The position numbers were made by a program, and so were the translations under genes. From Baffinella frigidus (lineage: Eukaryota; Cryptophyceae; Cryptomonadales; Baffinellaceae): a stretch of 19,470 nucleotides of DNA. Shown here piece by piece: positions 8,306 through 12,208 of this stretch. The notes under the pieces were generated by a model. That model was given only the letters and a program-made list of their open reading frames with translations, was not told the origin of the DNA and searched no databases. The stretch's first letter is position 1; each line of letters starts with the position of its first letter. The stretch lies in NCBI GenBank assembly GCA_026770585.1, contig MU646694.1:255709-275178 (forward strand). Reading direction: 5' to 3'.

Positions 8306-10730
8306 GGTTGAGGGTTTGAGGTTAAGGGTTTAGGGTTCAGGGTTTAGAGTTTGGTATGTAGCGTGTAGGGTGTAGGGTGTAGGGTGTAGGGTGTAGGGTG
8401 TAGGGTGTAGGGTGTAGGGTGTAGGGTGTAGGGTGTAGGGTTTACCGGTATCCGCCGGCGCATTCCACACCGCCCTGCGAAAAGCGAAGGCCTCAGAAAA
8501 ACTGTGTTTCTGTTTTTCTGTGAAAACGTGAGGAGAACATGTAGCATCCGGTGCGCACCACCCCTCGTGAGAAATGCAGCGATCACCCATTTTGCGTAGG
8601 GTTTTACTCGTTTCAGTGAGATTGAAGCCCCTCGGTCATTGCAATGAGCGTTTTGACCCACCCCGCGAGGGTCCGGGGGGGGCACCTCCCAACAACGTCC
8701 AGCAAAGTCAAGTTGGTCAACACCTGAGAAGGCCCGCCTGAAATCAAACAGGCCAGATTCGCGATTTGGTCTACTTCGGAGGGCTGGTGGCCCGGGGCCG
8801 TACCTGAATTATCACCTACAAATAATTTTCAATCGTCACCTTCGGTTCTGATTGTTCCTACTCTAATGTTCGCGTCATTATCATAATAGCAAGCCGTATT
8901 TTTTTGGGCCGCATCATAAAACGCGCACCTGAGAAACGCGCGCGGTCCGCCTGAAATCAAACAAGCCAGATTCACGATTTGGTCCACTTCGCAGGGCTAG
9001 TAGTCCACACCTGAGAAACGCGTGTGGCCAGCGACCCGAACCCACGAACAAGATCGCCGGCATAGGGCCCTAGGCATAGGCCTACTGTAGGGTCCTAGGG
9101 GCGGGCAGTTTCTTATGAGCGAGGTACCCCTGCATTGGTCCGAGACCGCACCTGAGAAACGCGCGCGGAGAGCCCCCCGACCCCACGAACAAGAGCGCCG
9201 GCGCCAATGGGAAGCTTATGATCATGCGCCCCTCTGTGGGGGTGTCGGGCCATGGGGATGCCCCGACCTGATTCGGGGTGTGGGGTTTGGGGTTGAGGGT
9301 TTGGGGGTTGGGGGTTAGGGTGTAGGGTGTAGGGTAGCTCAGGATCATCCGCCCCTCTGTGTGTGTGTCGGGCCAGGAGGATGCCCCGACCTGGTGTAGG
9401 GTTGAGGGTTGAGGGTGTAGGGTTAAGGGTGTAGGGTTCAGGGATGAGGGTTGAGGGTGTATGGTTCAGGATAATTCGACCCTCTGTCGGTGTGTCGGGC
9501 GAGGGGGATGCCCCGACCTGGTGTAGGGTTTGGGGGTTGGGATTTGGGGTTTGGGGGTTAGGGTTGAGCGTTGAGCGTTGAGCGTTGAGCGTTGAGCGTT
9601 GAGCGTTGAGCGTTTAGGGTTTGGAACGTAGGATTCAGGGTTTAGAGTGTAGGGTTTAGGGTTTAGGGTTTAGGGTTGAGGGTTTAGGGCGTAGGCTTTT
9701 GGGTTTAGAGTGTAGGGTTGAGGGTTGAGGGTTGAGGGTTGAGGGCGTAGGCTTTTGGGTTTAGGGTGTAGGGTTTACCCAGGTGACGGCACGGACGCGC
9801 GCGAAGTGCACGGCCCCTTTTTCTGCTTCGGCGATTTCTGCCGGGTGCATGGGGGGTGAGGATGTTCATGCCGGGTGCATGGGGGGCCAGGCGGTTTATG
9901 CTGAGTAAATCGGGGGTGAGGGGCTGGGGGGCTCTGGGGAGGGGCAGGCAGGGTGAGGGTGCTGGAGCACTGCAGTAGGAGTTCTCCGATGAGCCCTTAT
10001 TAAAGGGGGCATATTCAACACGGTGAATGTGGTAAAATCAATTATGATTTTTGTGTGATGTGGTTTGGTGCATCTCGAGAGTCCCATGACTGGGGGCTGA
10101 ACCAGGCATGTCTTGAACCGGGACGGTGCATCCTCCGGGCAGGATTAGGACCCCAGCACTGCCCCTCCCCGAAGCCCCCCAGCCCCTCACCCCCGATTCA
10201 CCCGGTATAAAGTGCATCACCCCCCATGCATTGGGACCGCAGCAACCTACAATCTGATCCAATCAAAATCAAAGTAATTCATAATTGGATTACAGGTGGA
10301 GTGGGGGCGCCTCGCCTGTTACGACAGACTCACCCCCCCCCCCGAGGATAGAGAGAAAGAGAGAGCAAGAGAGAGTAAGAGTGTGAGAGAGAGAGAGAGG
10401 GAGAGCGAGCGAGAGAGCGAGAGACAGACAGAGACAGAGACAGAGATAGAGACAGAGATGGAGACAGAGACAGAGACAGAGACAGAGACAGAGACAGAGA
10501 CAGAGACAGAGACAGAGACAGAGACAGAGACAGAGCAAGCGAGAGACACAGACAGACAGACAGACATAGAGAGACAGAGAGACAAAGACAGAGACAGAGA
10601 CAGAGACAGAGACAGAACCAGAGACAGGAACAGAGGGCGCCTCACCTGTCGAGACGGCCCCCGCAGTGTTGGATCCAAGAGAGAAGTTGAACAGTCTCAA
10701 GTCCACATCCCACGTCGCAGACTTCGCCAC
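1..10730 (-). CDS. Large multi-exon gene: FN3 array followed by LP-type beta repeats (19-exon chain, partial)
   Basis: Nineteen minus-strand exons (10646-10730, 9779-9837, 9152-9267, 8446-8501, 8133-8215, 7545-7628, 6952-7031, 6357-6570, 5451-5565, 4561-5186, 4173-4244, 3492-3600, 3348-3397, 3155-3216, 2111-2927, 1084-1215, 442-510, 259-321, 1-143) can be joined with matching codon phase at 18 of 18 junctions and no stop, giving about 1,011 codons. The N-terminal two thirds reads as FN3-like domains: W/Y..P..(D/E)TG in strand B-C, then YxVRAxNxxG in strand F-G. The C-terminal third is a different repeat with LPxxxxIxVxFP cores. FN3 arrays are typical of extracellular or surface adhesion proteins, so that role is inferred. 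Acceptors are nearly all AG followed by G. Neither the start nor the stop codon is in this chain. Splice sites were chosen by eye using phase and domain alignment, so single boundaries may be off. Confidence 0.72.
144..258. repeat. Heptamer array filling an intron
   Basis: The intron between exons 259-321 and 1-143 is almost entirely GGGTTTA/GGGTTTG variants. In the gene's sense it starts GTAAACCCC, so the donor is continuous with the repeat, and it ends in CACCCTAG. Confidence 0.8.
259..321 (-). CDS. Exon, middle of third repeat unit
   Basis: Acceptor TTGTGCAG/GTGAAT and donor GTTGGA/GTAAAC; 63 nt, phase 0 both ends, encoding VNISSVTVDASAEGLDGTVV plus G. This corresponds to VDISGASVRSATLGAGAGTL in the long exon, so the same domain is intron-free in one unit and split in the next. 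Confidence 0.7.
379..441. repeat. Heptamer array in intron
   Basis: GGGTTTAGG-type repeats occupy the left part of the intron between exons 442-510 and 259-321, beginning at the donor GTCAAACCC (sense). Confidence 0.7.
442..510 (-). CDS. Exon, LP core of third repeat unit
   Basis: Acceptor TGGATCAG/GTCGCG and donor TTTGGAG/GTCAAA; 69 nt, phase 0 both ends. VAFRTGPVGLPAASYIVVTF aligns residue for residue with VTFSTSARNPLPPDAHIRLI of the long exon. A second copy at 675-740 carries an in-frame stop, so it is not a usable exon. Confidence 0.72.
515..845. repeat. Decayed exon copies, core-motif hairpin and ACACAAATGCTT repeats
   Basis: At 536-636, AAAATTACTACACAC and GTGTAGTAATTTT face each other as an inverted pair. 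At 640-745, degenerate copies of exon 442-510 occur; the best copy (675-740) reads VVTFP then a stop. At 779-843 a CACACAAATG(C/T)TTCA unit repeats. Confidence 0.6.
847..1005. mobile_element. Palindromic element, CACACAGCGG family, copy 1
   Basis: The terminal inverted repeats CACACAGCGGGCT and AGTCGGCTGTGTG bound 159 bp with no ORF. Related copies lie at 7800-7959 and about 13306-13470, sharing the ends and an internal GGAACCC...GTCCCTAC segment. MITE-like by structure; no transposase is seen. Confidence 0.65.
1084..1215 (-). CDS. Exon, start of third LP-type repeat unit
   Basis: Acceptor TGTTTGCAG/ATTTTG, the rare one here not followed by G; donor TTCAAG/GTCTCG; 132 nt, phase 0 both ends. 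ILTSAGDVIDEAPLPGLSIA matches the inter-unit segment IDEALNVSGSILLPG of the long exon. The frame stays open past the donor (VSSGDTFFSFK), so the 3' boundary is less certain. Upstream of the acceptor lies the CAGTCAACCGCC motif also seen at the exon 7628 acceptor. Confidence 0.65.
1438..1618. repeat. CT-rich microsatellite
   Basis: Almost pure (TC)n with T and C interruptions. It lies in the intron between the long exon (2111) and exon 1084-1215. Serine/leucine-rich translations of it are artefacts. Confidence 0.9.
1891..2067. mobile_element. Palindromic element with 10-bp flanking repeat
   Basis: Inverted arms 1898-1928 (CACACGAGGCTAACCAGGCG...) and 2034-2065 match over about 30 bp. They are bracketed by the direct repeat AGCAAACGGG at 1881-1890 and 2068-2077, consistent with a 10-bp target duplication of the kind seen with Mutator-like elements. 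A near-perfect inner hairpin ACCGACCGCTGAGCGGTCGG lies at about 1975-1996. Confidence 0.7.
2111..2927 (-). CDS. Long exon with two LP-type beta repeats
   Basis: The longest exon, 817 nt (272 codons), with acceptor CTAACCCAG/GCTGG and donor CTACAG/GTTATG. It holds two units of a repeat unlike FN3. Unit 1 has DVSLSLTTNTSLQPEALLAV, VFPAGVDISGASV, LPAGARVSLVLGGVV and AGSTGMFQIKT. Unit 2 has TATVTFSTSARNPLPPDAHI, RLIYPP and GVTGGLTLQ. The alternating hydrophobic residues and Gly/Pro turns suggest a beta sandwich; I recognise no named family. The same ORF is open for another 75 nt, reading NPFDFLSN and running into a palindromic element's arm. The CAG donor is preferred because the next exon continues the repeat exactly (GLTLQ-ILTSAGDVIDEA versus MFQIKTLNAIGNFTIDEA). 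Confidence 0.85.
2931..3154. repeat. Heptamer array, whole intron
   Basis: A mixture of GGGTTTA, GGGTTGA, GGGTTCA and GGTTTGG variants spanning the intron from donor GTAAAC (3149-3154) to the acceptor at 2928-2930. Confidence 0.85.
3155..3216 (-). CDS. Exon, FN3 F/G strands
   Basis: Acceptor CAAACCAG/GCGCTC and donor CTCGG/GTAAAC; 62 nt, phase 0 start, two trailing bases. The peptide ALAPWVQVHFRVRAANRLGL is the FN3 F-G hallmark. It completes the FN3 domain begun in exon 4173-4244. The trailing GG joins the G of the long exon to give Gly. Confidence 0.8.
3220..3347. repeat. Heptamer array in intron
   Basis: Degenerate TTTAGGG variants fill the intron between exons 3348-3397 and 3155-3216. 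The sense strand near the 5' end has no GT, which forces a non-GT donor or use of an upstream GT. Confidence 0.8.
3348..3397 (-). CDS. Short exon, FN3 E strand, probable GC donor
   Basis: Acceptor ACACCAG/GGACGC; 50 nt with two leading bases. It encodes TLLRSVQTSGFDAVVE. The sense strand beyond it contains no GT for a long stretch of C-rich heptamers. GAG/GCACTC is the GC donor that keeps phase and gives VVE-ALAPWVQVHFRVRAA on joining. GCG/GTCGTG is an alternative in the same phase that removes two residues and fits FN3 less well. Confidence 0.65.
3401..3491. repeat. Heptamer array, whole intron
   Basis: GGGTTTA/GGGTGTA variants fill the 94-nt intron between exons 3492-3600 and 3348-3397, with donor GTAAACCC (sense) merging into the repeat. 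Confidence 0.85.
3492..3600 (-). CDS. Exon, FN3 B to D strands
   Basis: Acceptor ATACCAG/GTGGTG and donor CTCAAG/GTAAAC; 109 nt, phase 0 start, one trailing base. It encodes VVVTWSVPSDTGDGSANSAL then VLHYLVEVSPDAGFSQ, the FN3 strand B Trp, the DTG turn and strand C. Both flanking introns are heptamer repeats. Confidence 0.82.
3604..3829. repeat. Heptamer array in intron
   Basis: GGGTTTA and GGGTGTA variants between the chimeric exon copy at 3830 and the acceptor of exon 3492-3600. Confidence 0.8.
3830..3940 (-). pseudogene. Chimeric FN3 exon copy
   Basis: One frame reads SQLAMLGLRYTSVNIGGLLV then RVGTAQQ and ends at a possible donor CAGCAG/GTCTGA. The first half closely matches the nucleotide sequence of exon 11281-11475 (MLGVRYKFVNLG). 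The second half matches exon 4173-4244 (VRVGTAQQ). I find no convincing acceptor, and the surrounding exons join in phase without it, so I treat it as a non-spliced shard or a rarely used alternative exon. Confidence 0.4.
4173..4244 (-). CDS. Exon, FN3 linker and A strand
   Basis: Acceptor ATGCGCAG/GTGTCA and donor ACAGCAG/GTGCTG; 72 nt, phase 0 at both ends. The peptide VSDTAYGEASAPRGLSVRVG ends one FN3 domain and begins the next. Joined to exon 3492-3600 it gives TAQQ-VVVTWSVPSDTG, a normal A-B strand. Related copies of its two halves occur at 4389-4469 and 3830-3920. Confidence 0.68.
4389..4469 (-). CDS. Possible alternative terminal exon (or decayed exon copy) with stop
   Basis: After an acceptor-like CAACCCTCAG, the phase that continues exon 4561-5186 reads CDTGYGEASTPLMFAPAQFD and stops at TGA (4389-4391). 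The DTGYGEAST portion is clearly a copy of DTAYGEASA in exon 4173-4244. If used, it would end the protein early after the FN3 pair. If not, it is another exon shard. Three copies of a GGGTCACGC-containing unit lie just beyond the stop. Confidence 0.35.
   Translation of the reverse strand, partial: CDTGYGEASTPLMFAPAQFDSGGSYA
4473..4560. repeat. Heptamer-like array (GGTGTGG/AGGGTGT)
   Basis: A GTGTAGG/TGTGGGG-rich variant array immediately follows the donor of exon 4561-5186. It separates the two DT(A/G)YGEAS exon versions from that exon. Confidence 0.65.
4561..5186 (-). CDS. Exon carrying two FN3 domains
   Basis: This is the second-longest exon, 626 nt (208 codons), with acceptor TACACCAG/GCACCA and donor GCGGAG/GTCCGA. 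Domain 1 runs from STPGTFAVRALGSLAIRGAW through VYAGKVRARNDAGYSNW. Domain 2 runs from VPSTPRSLTLALGVESITVS through CVFTFKTRATNEAGSSNYTA. Both show the FN3 Trp/Tyr core, the (D/E)TG turn and the RAxN-AG F-G motif. The ORF stays open past the donor to 4372, but there the translation turns into heptamer repeat, so the donor is preferred. Confidence 0.88.
5190..5450. repeat. Heptamer array, whole intron
   Basis: About 260 nt of GGGTTTA, GGGTTGA and GGGTGTA between exons 5451-5565 and 4561-5186, with locally uniform blocks. Confidence 0.85.
5451..5565 (-). CDS. Exon, FN3 C-terminal half
   Basis: Acceptor CCGGCAG/GTGAGC and donor CGACG/GTCCCT; 115 nt, phase 0 start, one trailing base. It encodes QIGQWYNVTVRAFNEADEFS and then a Cys-containing linker (GVCIDG). 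The first 60 or so nt, with the flanking intron, recur in a degenerate copy at 5750-5806 whose acceptor has mutated from CAGG to CAAG. The trailing G joins GC of the next exon to give Gly. Confidence 0.8.
5569..5935. repeat. Tandem duplication of exon edge plus 35-bp array
   Basis: The segment GAGGGTT..GTGTGAGTTGT..CGCGGC..TTGCAGCTAT occurs at about 5574-5630 and 5881-5937. Between them are nearly four copies of a 35-bp unit (5619-5752, period exactly 35, each with TTGCAG..ATCTTCC). There is also a partial copy of exon 5451-5565 (5750-5806), a long G run, and heptamers. Confidence 0.75.
5956..6075. repeat. CT-rich microsatellite
   Basis: An interrupted (TC)n/(TA) tract in the intron between exons 6357-6570 and 5451-5565. 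Confidence 0.8.
6238..6306. mobile_element. Core-motif inverted repeat
   Basis: CCAACGAAATGTACGACACA and TGTGTAGTAATTTTGGTTG form an imperfect inverted pair around ACGCTTTACTA. The same arrangement occurs in the element at 14681-14821. Confidence 0.5.
6357..6570 (-). CDS. Exon, FN3 N-terminal half
   Basis: Acceptor TACACCAG/GGCCCC and donor ACGGCG/GTAAGC; 214 nt, one leading base, phase 0 end. It encodes PGVPRNVELRTSGPLSMAVT, then WTPPLDLG, a turn and LLGYEIGVYVY, the FN3 A to C' strands. It pairs with exon 5451-5565 (F/G strands) to complete one FN3 domain. Its donor abuts a short AT-rich inverted repeat. Confidence 0.8.
6675..6960. repeat. Tandem array of donor-site copies
   Basis: A unit of roughly 35-50 bp (GGCGGTTCTTTGTGCGTGG..TCGCACCTGACGAGG) recurs at about 6692, 6733, 6767, 6838 (weak) and 6912. 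In the gene's sense each unit carries a copy of the exon end plus donor (CTCGTCAG/GTTCGA at 6946-6954; CAG/GTGTGA at 6717-6725; CAG/GTGCGA at 6793-6801). Thirty-nine or so bases at 6680 and 6903 are near identical. Confidence 0.7.
6952..7031 (-). CDS. Exon, FN3 F/G strands
   Basis: Acceptor GCGGCAG/ATGTAC and donor CGTCAG/GTTCGA; 80 nt, phase 0 start, two trailing bases. It encodes MYYVRAFARNAVGYGNASN, the canonical FN3 F-G sequence, then the link to the next domain (VVRRLLVR). The trailing AG joins the G of the next exon to give Arg. An upstream AGCAG acceptor pair at 7055-7060 is possible but breaks phase with the exon at 7628. The donor region is the end copy of a tandem array at 6692-6960. 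Confidence 0.68.
7345..7540. repeat. Heptamer array in intron
   Basis: GGGTTTGG/GGGTTTA variants follow exon 7545-7628 in the gene's sense. No GT occurs in the first part of the sense strand, consistent with a GC donor at the exon edge. Confidence 0.8.
7545..7628 (-). CDS. Exon, FN3 D/E strands
   Basis: Acceptor GATCGCAG/GTGGTG; 84 nt in phase 0 at both ends, encoding VVTVPYSTLHNASFTFVDAD and ending LTVGQ. No GT follows the coding region before a long GT-free CCCTAAA-type array. The donor that keeps phase and FN3 alignment is therefore CAG/GCGCGC, a GC donor. The joined peptide LTVGQ-MYYVRAF parallels QIGQWYNVTVRAF in exon 5451-5565. Confidence 0.62.
7800..7959. mobile_element. Palindromic element, CACACAGCGG family, copy 2 (inverted relative to copy 1)
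   Basis: Ends CACACAGCGGACTTTGAGGG and CTTCGTAGTCCTCTGTGTG, with internal CCTACGGTAGGGAACCCGTAGGGACATAGG-like sequence shared, in opposite order, with 847-1005. Confidence 0.65.
8133..8215 (-). CDS. Exon, FN3 C strand
   Basis: Acceptor AAACCAG/GGGCGG and donor GCGCAG/GTGTGT; 83 nt, two leading bases, phase 0 end. It supplies the G completing the DTG motif and then AGLTINTTFITAFKFEFSAA, the FN3 strand-C region. The heptamer array lies directly upstream of the acceptor and provides its C-rich run. Confidence 0.66.
8219..8445. repeat. Heptamer array with two homogenised blocks
   Basis: A GGGTTGA block (about 8256-8320) is followed by about eleven nearly perfect GGGTGTA units (about 8362-8440). 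The array spans the intron between exons 8446-8501 and 8133-8215. Confidence 0.9.
8446..8501 (-). CDS. Exon, FN3 A/B strands
   Basis: The donor ACCG/GTAAAC merges into an almost pure GGGTGTA array. The preferred acceptor is at 8502-8504 (AAACACAG), giving 56 nt with one leading and one trailing base. The peptide AFAFRRAVWNAPADTG aligns with SLAIRGAWGRPGETG from exon 4561-5186. A second acceptor at 8475-8477 (TTTTCGCAG/G) would leave a 29-nt microexon in the same frame but lose the strand before the Trp. The longer form fits FN3 better. Confidence 0.62.
8715..9075. repeat. Direct duplications with CTGAGAAACGCG motif
   Basis: The segment CACCTGAGAA..CGCCTGAAATCAAACA..CCAGATTC..GATTTGGTC occurs at about 8722-8790 and 8928-9005. 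CACCTGAGAAACGCG recurs at 9006 and 9150, followed in both by CGAACCCACGAACAAGA or a close variant. In the gene's sense these are repeated CTCAG/GTG edges copied from exon 9152-9267. Confidence 0.65.
9061..9134. mobile_element. Half copy of the GGGGTACCTCGCTCATAAG element
   Basis: CCTACTGTAGGGTCCTAGGG followed by the end TTTCTTATGAGCGAGGTACC. The matching left end is absent. It abuts the donor side of exon 9152-9267. Confidence 0.65.
9152..9267 (-). CDS. Exon, inter-FN3 segment and start of next FN3
   Basis: Acceptor GAATCAG/GTCGGG and donor CTCAG/GTGCGG give 116 nt, phase 0 to two bases. It encodes a segment with GRMIISFPLAPALLF and ends in GSPRAFL, which continues into the next exon as an FN3 A-strand. 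The start of this exon is repeated as two decayed partial copies upstream, at 9342-9392 and 9467-9522. Immediately past the donor lies half of a palindromic element. Confidence 0.55.
9278..9778. repeat. Heptamer arrays with two decayed exon-start copies
   Basis: Heptamers at 9278-9340, 9393-9465 and 9523-9778 are separated by copies of the first 50 or so bases of exon 9152-9267 (9342-9392 and 9467-9522). Each copy retains an ACACCAG/GTCGGGGCATCC acceptor. A block of about seven GTTGAGC units lies at 9563-9611. Confidence 0.8.
9779..9837 (-). CDS. Exon, FN3 F-strand segment
   Basis: A 59-nt exon with acceptor CCCGGCAG/AAATCG and donor CCTGG/GTAAAC, the latter running straight into heptamer repeats. 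It has two leading bases and ends in phase 0. The peptide GAVHFARVRAVTW has the FN3 strand-F pattern (hydrophobic-x-F/Y-x-VRA). It joins the exon at 9267 in phase. Confidence 0.6.
9846..10231. mobile_element. Large imperfect palindrome
   Basis: Arms about 9907-9948 (ATCGGGGGTGAGGGGCTGGG...) and 10158-10199 pair well. A weaker outer match (GTGCATGGGGGGTGA) extends the arms to 9846 and 10231. A related single arm is at 11850-11895. No ORF of note. Confidence 0.6.
10340..10632. repeat. GA / GACAGA microsatellite
   Basis: (GA)n grading into long (GACAGA)n. Its edges carry two copies of GGCGCCTC(G/A)CCTGT, the donor edge of exon 10646-10730, at about 10306 and 10636. Confidence 0.9.
10646..10730 (-). 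CDS. Exon, FN3-like N-terminal half
   Basis: Acceptor AATGCAG/GTGGCG, donor ACAG/GTGAGG; 85 nt, starting in phase 0 and ending with one base. It encodes a beta-rich stretch including SATWDVDLRLFNFSLGSNTA. The last base joins the two leading bases of the next exon (9837) to give Glu. The intron downstream holds the GA microsatellite and a large palindrome. How it links to the upstream FN3 exon at 11281-11475 is unresolved. Confidence 0.55.
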
Positions 10731-10958
10731 CTGCATTGCTCACATAGTCAACAATCATAATCCACAAACGAGAGAGCACATAGTCAACACATACAGTCAA
10801 AAGCCGAGGGAGCCTGCATTGTTCAGGTACAAATGGTCAAAAGACGAGAGAGTCCCGTCGAGATCAGCCGCGTGCCTTGTGAGATGATGCTGTAAGATGT
10901 GAGCTGAAAGATGTTGGCACAGCAACTTTCAGCACGGCAAGGCCGCCACTTGAGCACT
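10731..10958. repeat. Intron with repeated acceptor-like edges
   Basis: CACATAGTCAACA-type units recur at 10741-10800. AACAATGCAG (sense) at 10816-10827 copies the AGCAATGCAG acceptor of exon 10646-10730. No further gene is seen. Confidence 0.45.
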
Positions 10959-11170
10959 CCACTCGAGGCTAGAAGTGTGACCATTTTAAAACAGTCGTTC
11001 TTTTACAAGTGAAGAGAAGAAGAAAATTGTGTAGTAATTTTCACACAAATAGGGGCATTTGGTCACGAAGCTCGCGTCATTCCTCGAGCTACGTGACCAA
11101 GCCTGCCCGTGACTGGTACTAAATTTAACAACCCCACATTTAAACAAGTCCCTCTTCTAGCCTCGAGTGG
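10959..11170. mobile_element. Palindromic element with core motif
   Basis: Perfect 17-bp ends CCACTCGAGGCTAGAAG and CTTCTAGCCTCGAGTGG enclose 212 bp, including TGTGTAGTAATTTTC. Probably related to the elements at 12471 and 14410. Confidence 0.7.
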
Positions 11171-11280
11171 CTCTCTTTTCATCCGCGAGCGCCGCCTCCC
11201 GTAGGTGAAGCCTCCCCTAGTCTATTCCTGTACGCAAATTGCCCTGACTTCTAACTCTGTTTCAGTTTTTTGGGGCTTAC

Positions 11281-11475
11281 TAGTTTGGTGAGCCCGGGCT
11301 CTTGTTCGCTCCAAGGTTGACGAATTTGTACCGCACACCCAGCATGTCTACTTCAGAATAGCCGGTCAAGTCGAGTGAGGCAGAGCGAGGAATTCGAGGG
11401 GGCTTCCAACAAACCTGGATTTCGTAGTAGAGGATAGGGGTCGTCGTGTTGTCTGCCGCGCCAGTGTCCAGGGGC
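11281..11475 (-). CDS. Exon, FN3 domain, followed by TAG TAA
   Basis: Acceptor TATGGCAG/GCCCCT; about 195 nt with one leading base. It encodes PLDTGAADNTTTPILYYEIQ, then SLDLTGYSEVDML and GVRYKFVNLGANKSPGSP, the C to G strands of an FN3 domain. In frame it then hits TAG TAA (11277-11282). A good GTAAGC donor overlaps these stops, but splicing there leaves TA, which makes TAG with any exon starting in G. So this may be the true 3' end of a separate upstream gene, or a different donor is used. Confidence 0.65.
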
Positions 11476-11910
11476 CTGCCATAAGTCAACATCAGTTTCC
11501 AAAAGTCAATATTATTTTTCAAAAGTCAACATCAGTTGTCAAATGTGCTTCATCGGCAAGACACCCAGCTGGACCGGACGCAGAGTCCTACGACTGTTGA
11601 ATTGACCGGGGAGGTTTTGTGCCACGACGGTGACTAAACCGGGTAGAGGCTAGGCCAGGCATATGTACCATAAGCCAACTGTCATAAGATTCCGCTTGCT
11701 TTTCGAACGCTTTTTGAACGTTGAGAGTGGGACGTCTGAAAGCAATAGGGGACCTCGAGCGAGTAAGTGCTAGCGCTCGTATTTACTCGCCCGACTAATA
11801 CATAATGCATATGACTAATACATAAACTCCGTCCTGGCAGTGCATCCAACCTCCTGCCTCTCCCCGGAGCCCCCCCCAGCCCCCACCCCCCAATAAACCG
11901 CCTCACTCAC
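11476..11910. other. Intronic sequence, no gene seen
   Basis: Three copies of an AAGTCAA(C/T)AT(C/T)A-type unit lie at 11485-11540, directly before the acceptor of exon 11281-11475. A partial arm of the palindrome at 9846-10231 lies at about 11850-11895. Confidence 0.4.
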
Positions 11911-11960
11911 CATCCACCCGTCAACGCGCAGGCCATGCTCCCCCGCAACCGCGCCACCAT
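11911..11960 (-). CDS. Exon part, FN3 A/B strands, bordered by a palindromic element
   Basis: The strong donor GGATG/GTGAGTGAG ends a frame reading MVARLRGSMACALTGGW. Joined in phase with exon 11475 it gives GSMACALTGGW-PLDTG, the FN3 strand-B Trp and DTG turn (compare GSLAIRGAWGRPGETG). Upstream, the frame enters a palindrome (11959-12065). It reads SPLKEY in the arm, which would suit an FN3 A strand, so the element may be partly exonised. Confidence 0.5.
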
Positions 11961-12065
11961 ATATTCCTTAAGTGGCGAGTAGGCACCCCCTACGGTAAGG
12001 CCCTAGGACCTGCCTAGGGCGAGCTAGGGCGAACAATCGCCCGTCCGCCACTTCAGGGATAATAT
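11959..12065. mobile_element. Palindromic element interrupting FN3 coding sequence
   Basis: Ends TCCTTAAGTGGCG and CGCCACTTCAGGGA, with AT-rich flanks ATATA on one side and ATATAA on the other. Internal CTACGGTAAGGCCCTAGGAC resembles the interior of the 7800 element. FN3-like reading frames abut both ends. Confidence 0.6.
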
Positions 12066-12104
12066 AACCCTATACCCACGCCCTTGGTCTACGAGTCCTA
12101 CAGC
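12066..12104 (-). CDS. Exon fragment, FN3 F strand, cut by a palindromic element
   Basis: After acceptor CTACTGCAG/GCTGTA, one frame reads AVGLVDQGRGYRVI, which parallels AVLEIERGVEYMVYV of the exons at 14920 and 13964. It runs directly into the palindrome at 11959-12065. Beyond the junction the frame continues LSLKW and stops within the element. Either the gene is damaged here or an internal acceptor of the element is used. Confidence 0.4.
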
Positions 12105-12149
12105 CTGCAGTAGTGAATCCGGTACCGGGGTCACAGGGGTCTAACGCAC

Positions 12150-12208
12150 CTCAGCCACGTGAAGCGAGAGGACTTTTGCAGCAGCGGCGCTGCGCATTCT
12201 CCCGTGCC
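12150..12208 (-). CDS. Candidate FN3 exon, frame uncertain
   Basis: Acceptor CGACCACAG/GGCACG and donor GCTGAG/GTGCGT; 59 nt. One frame (GTGECAAPLLQKSSRFTWL) resembles the FN3 turn and C strand and fits the phase left by exon 13138. Another (SAAAAKVLSLHVAE) fits the phase of the next segment (12104). Both cannot be right, so the exon is tentative. Confidence 0.3.

Noticed and set aside
8330-8685. Minus-strand ORFs ending in repeated YTLHPTP
   Set aside because: The repeated peptide is heptamer repeat in translation. Only the AFAFRRAVWNAPADTG portion is kept as an exon.
10290-10760. ORFs of 119-154 codons on both strands (Glu-Thr or Val-Ser repeats)
   Set aside because: These come from the GA/GACAGA microsatellite.
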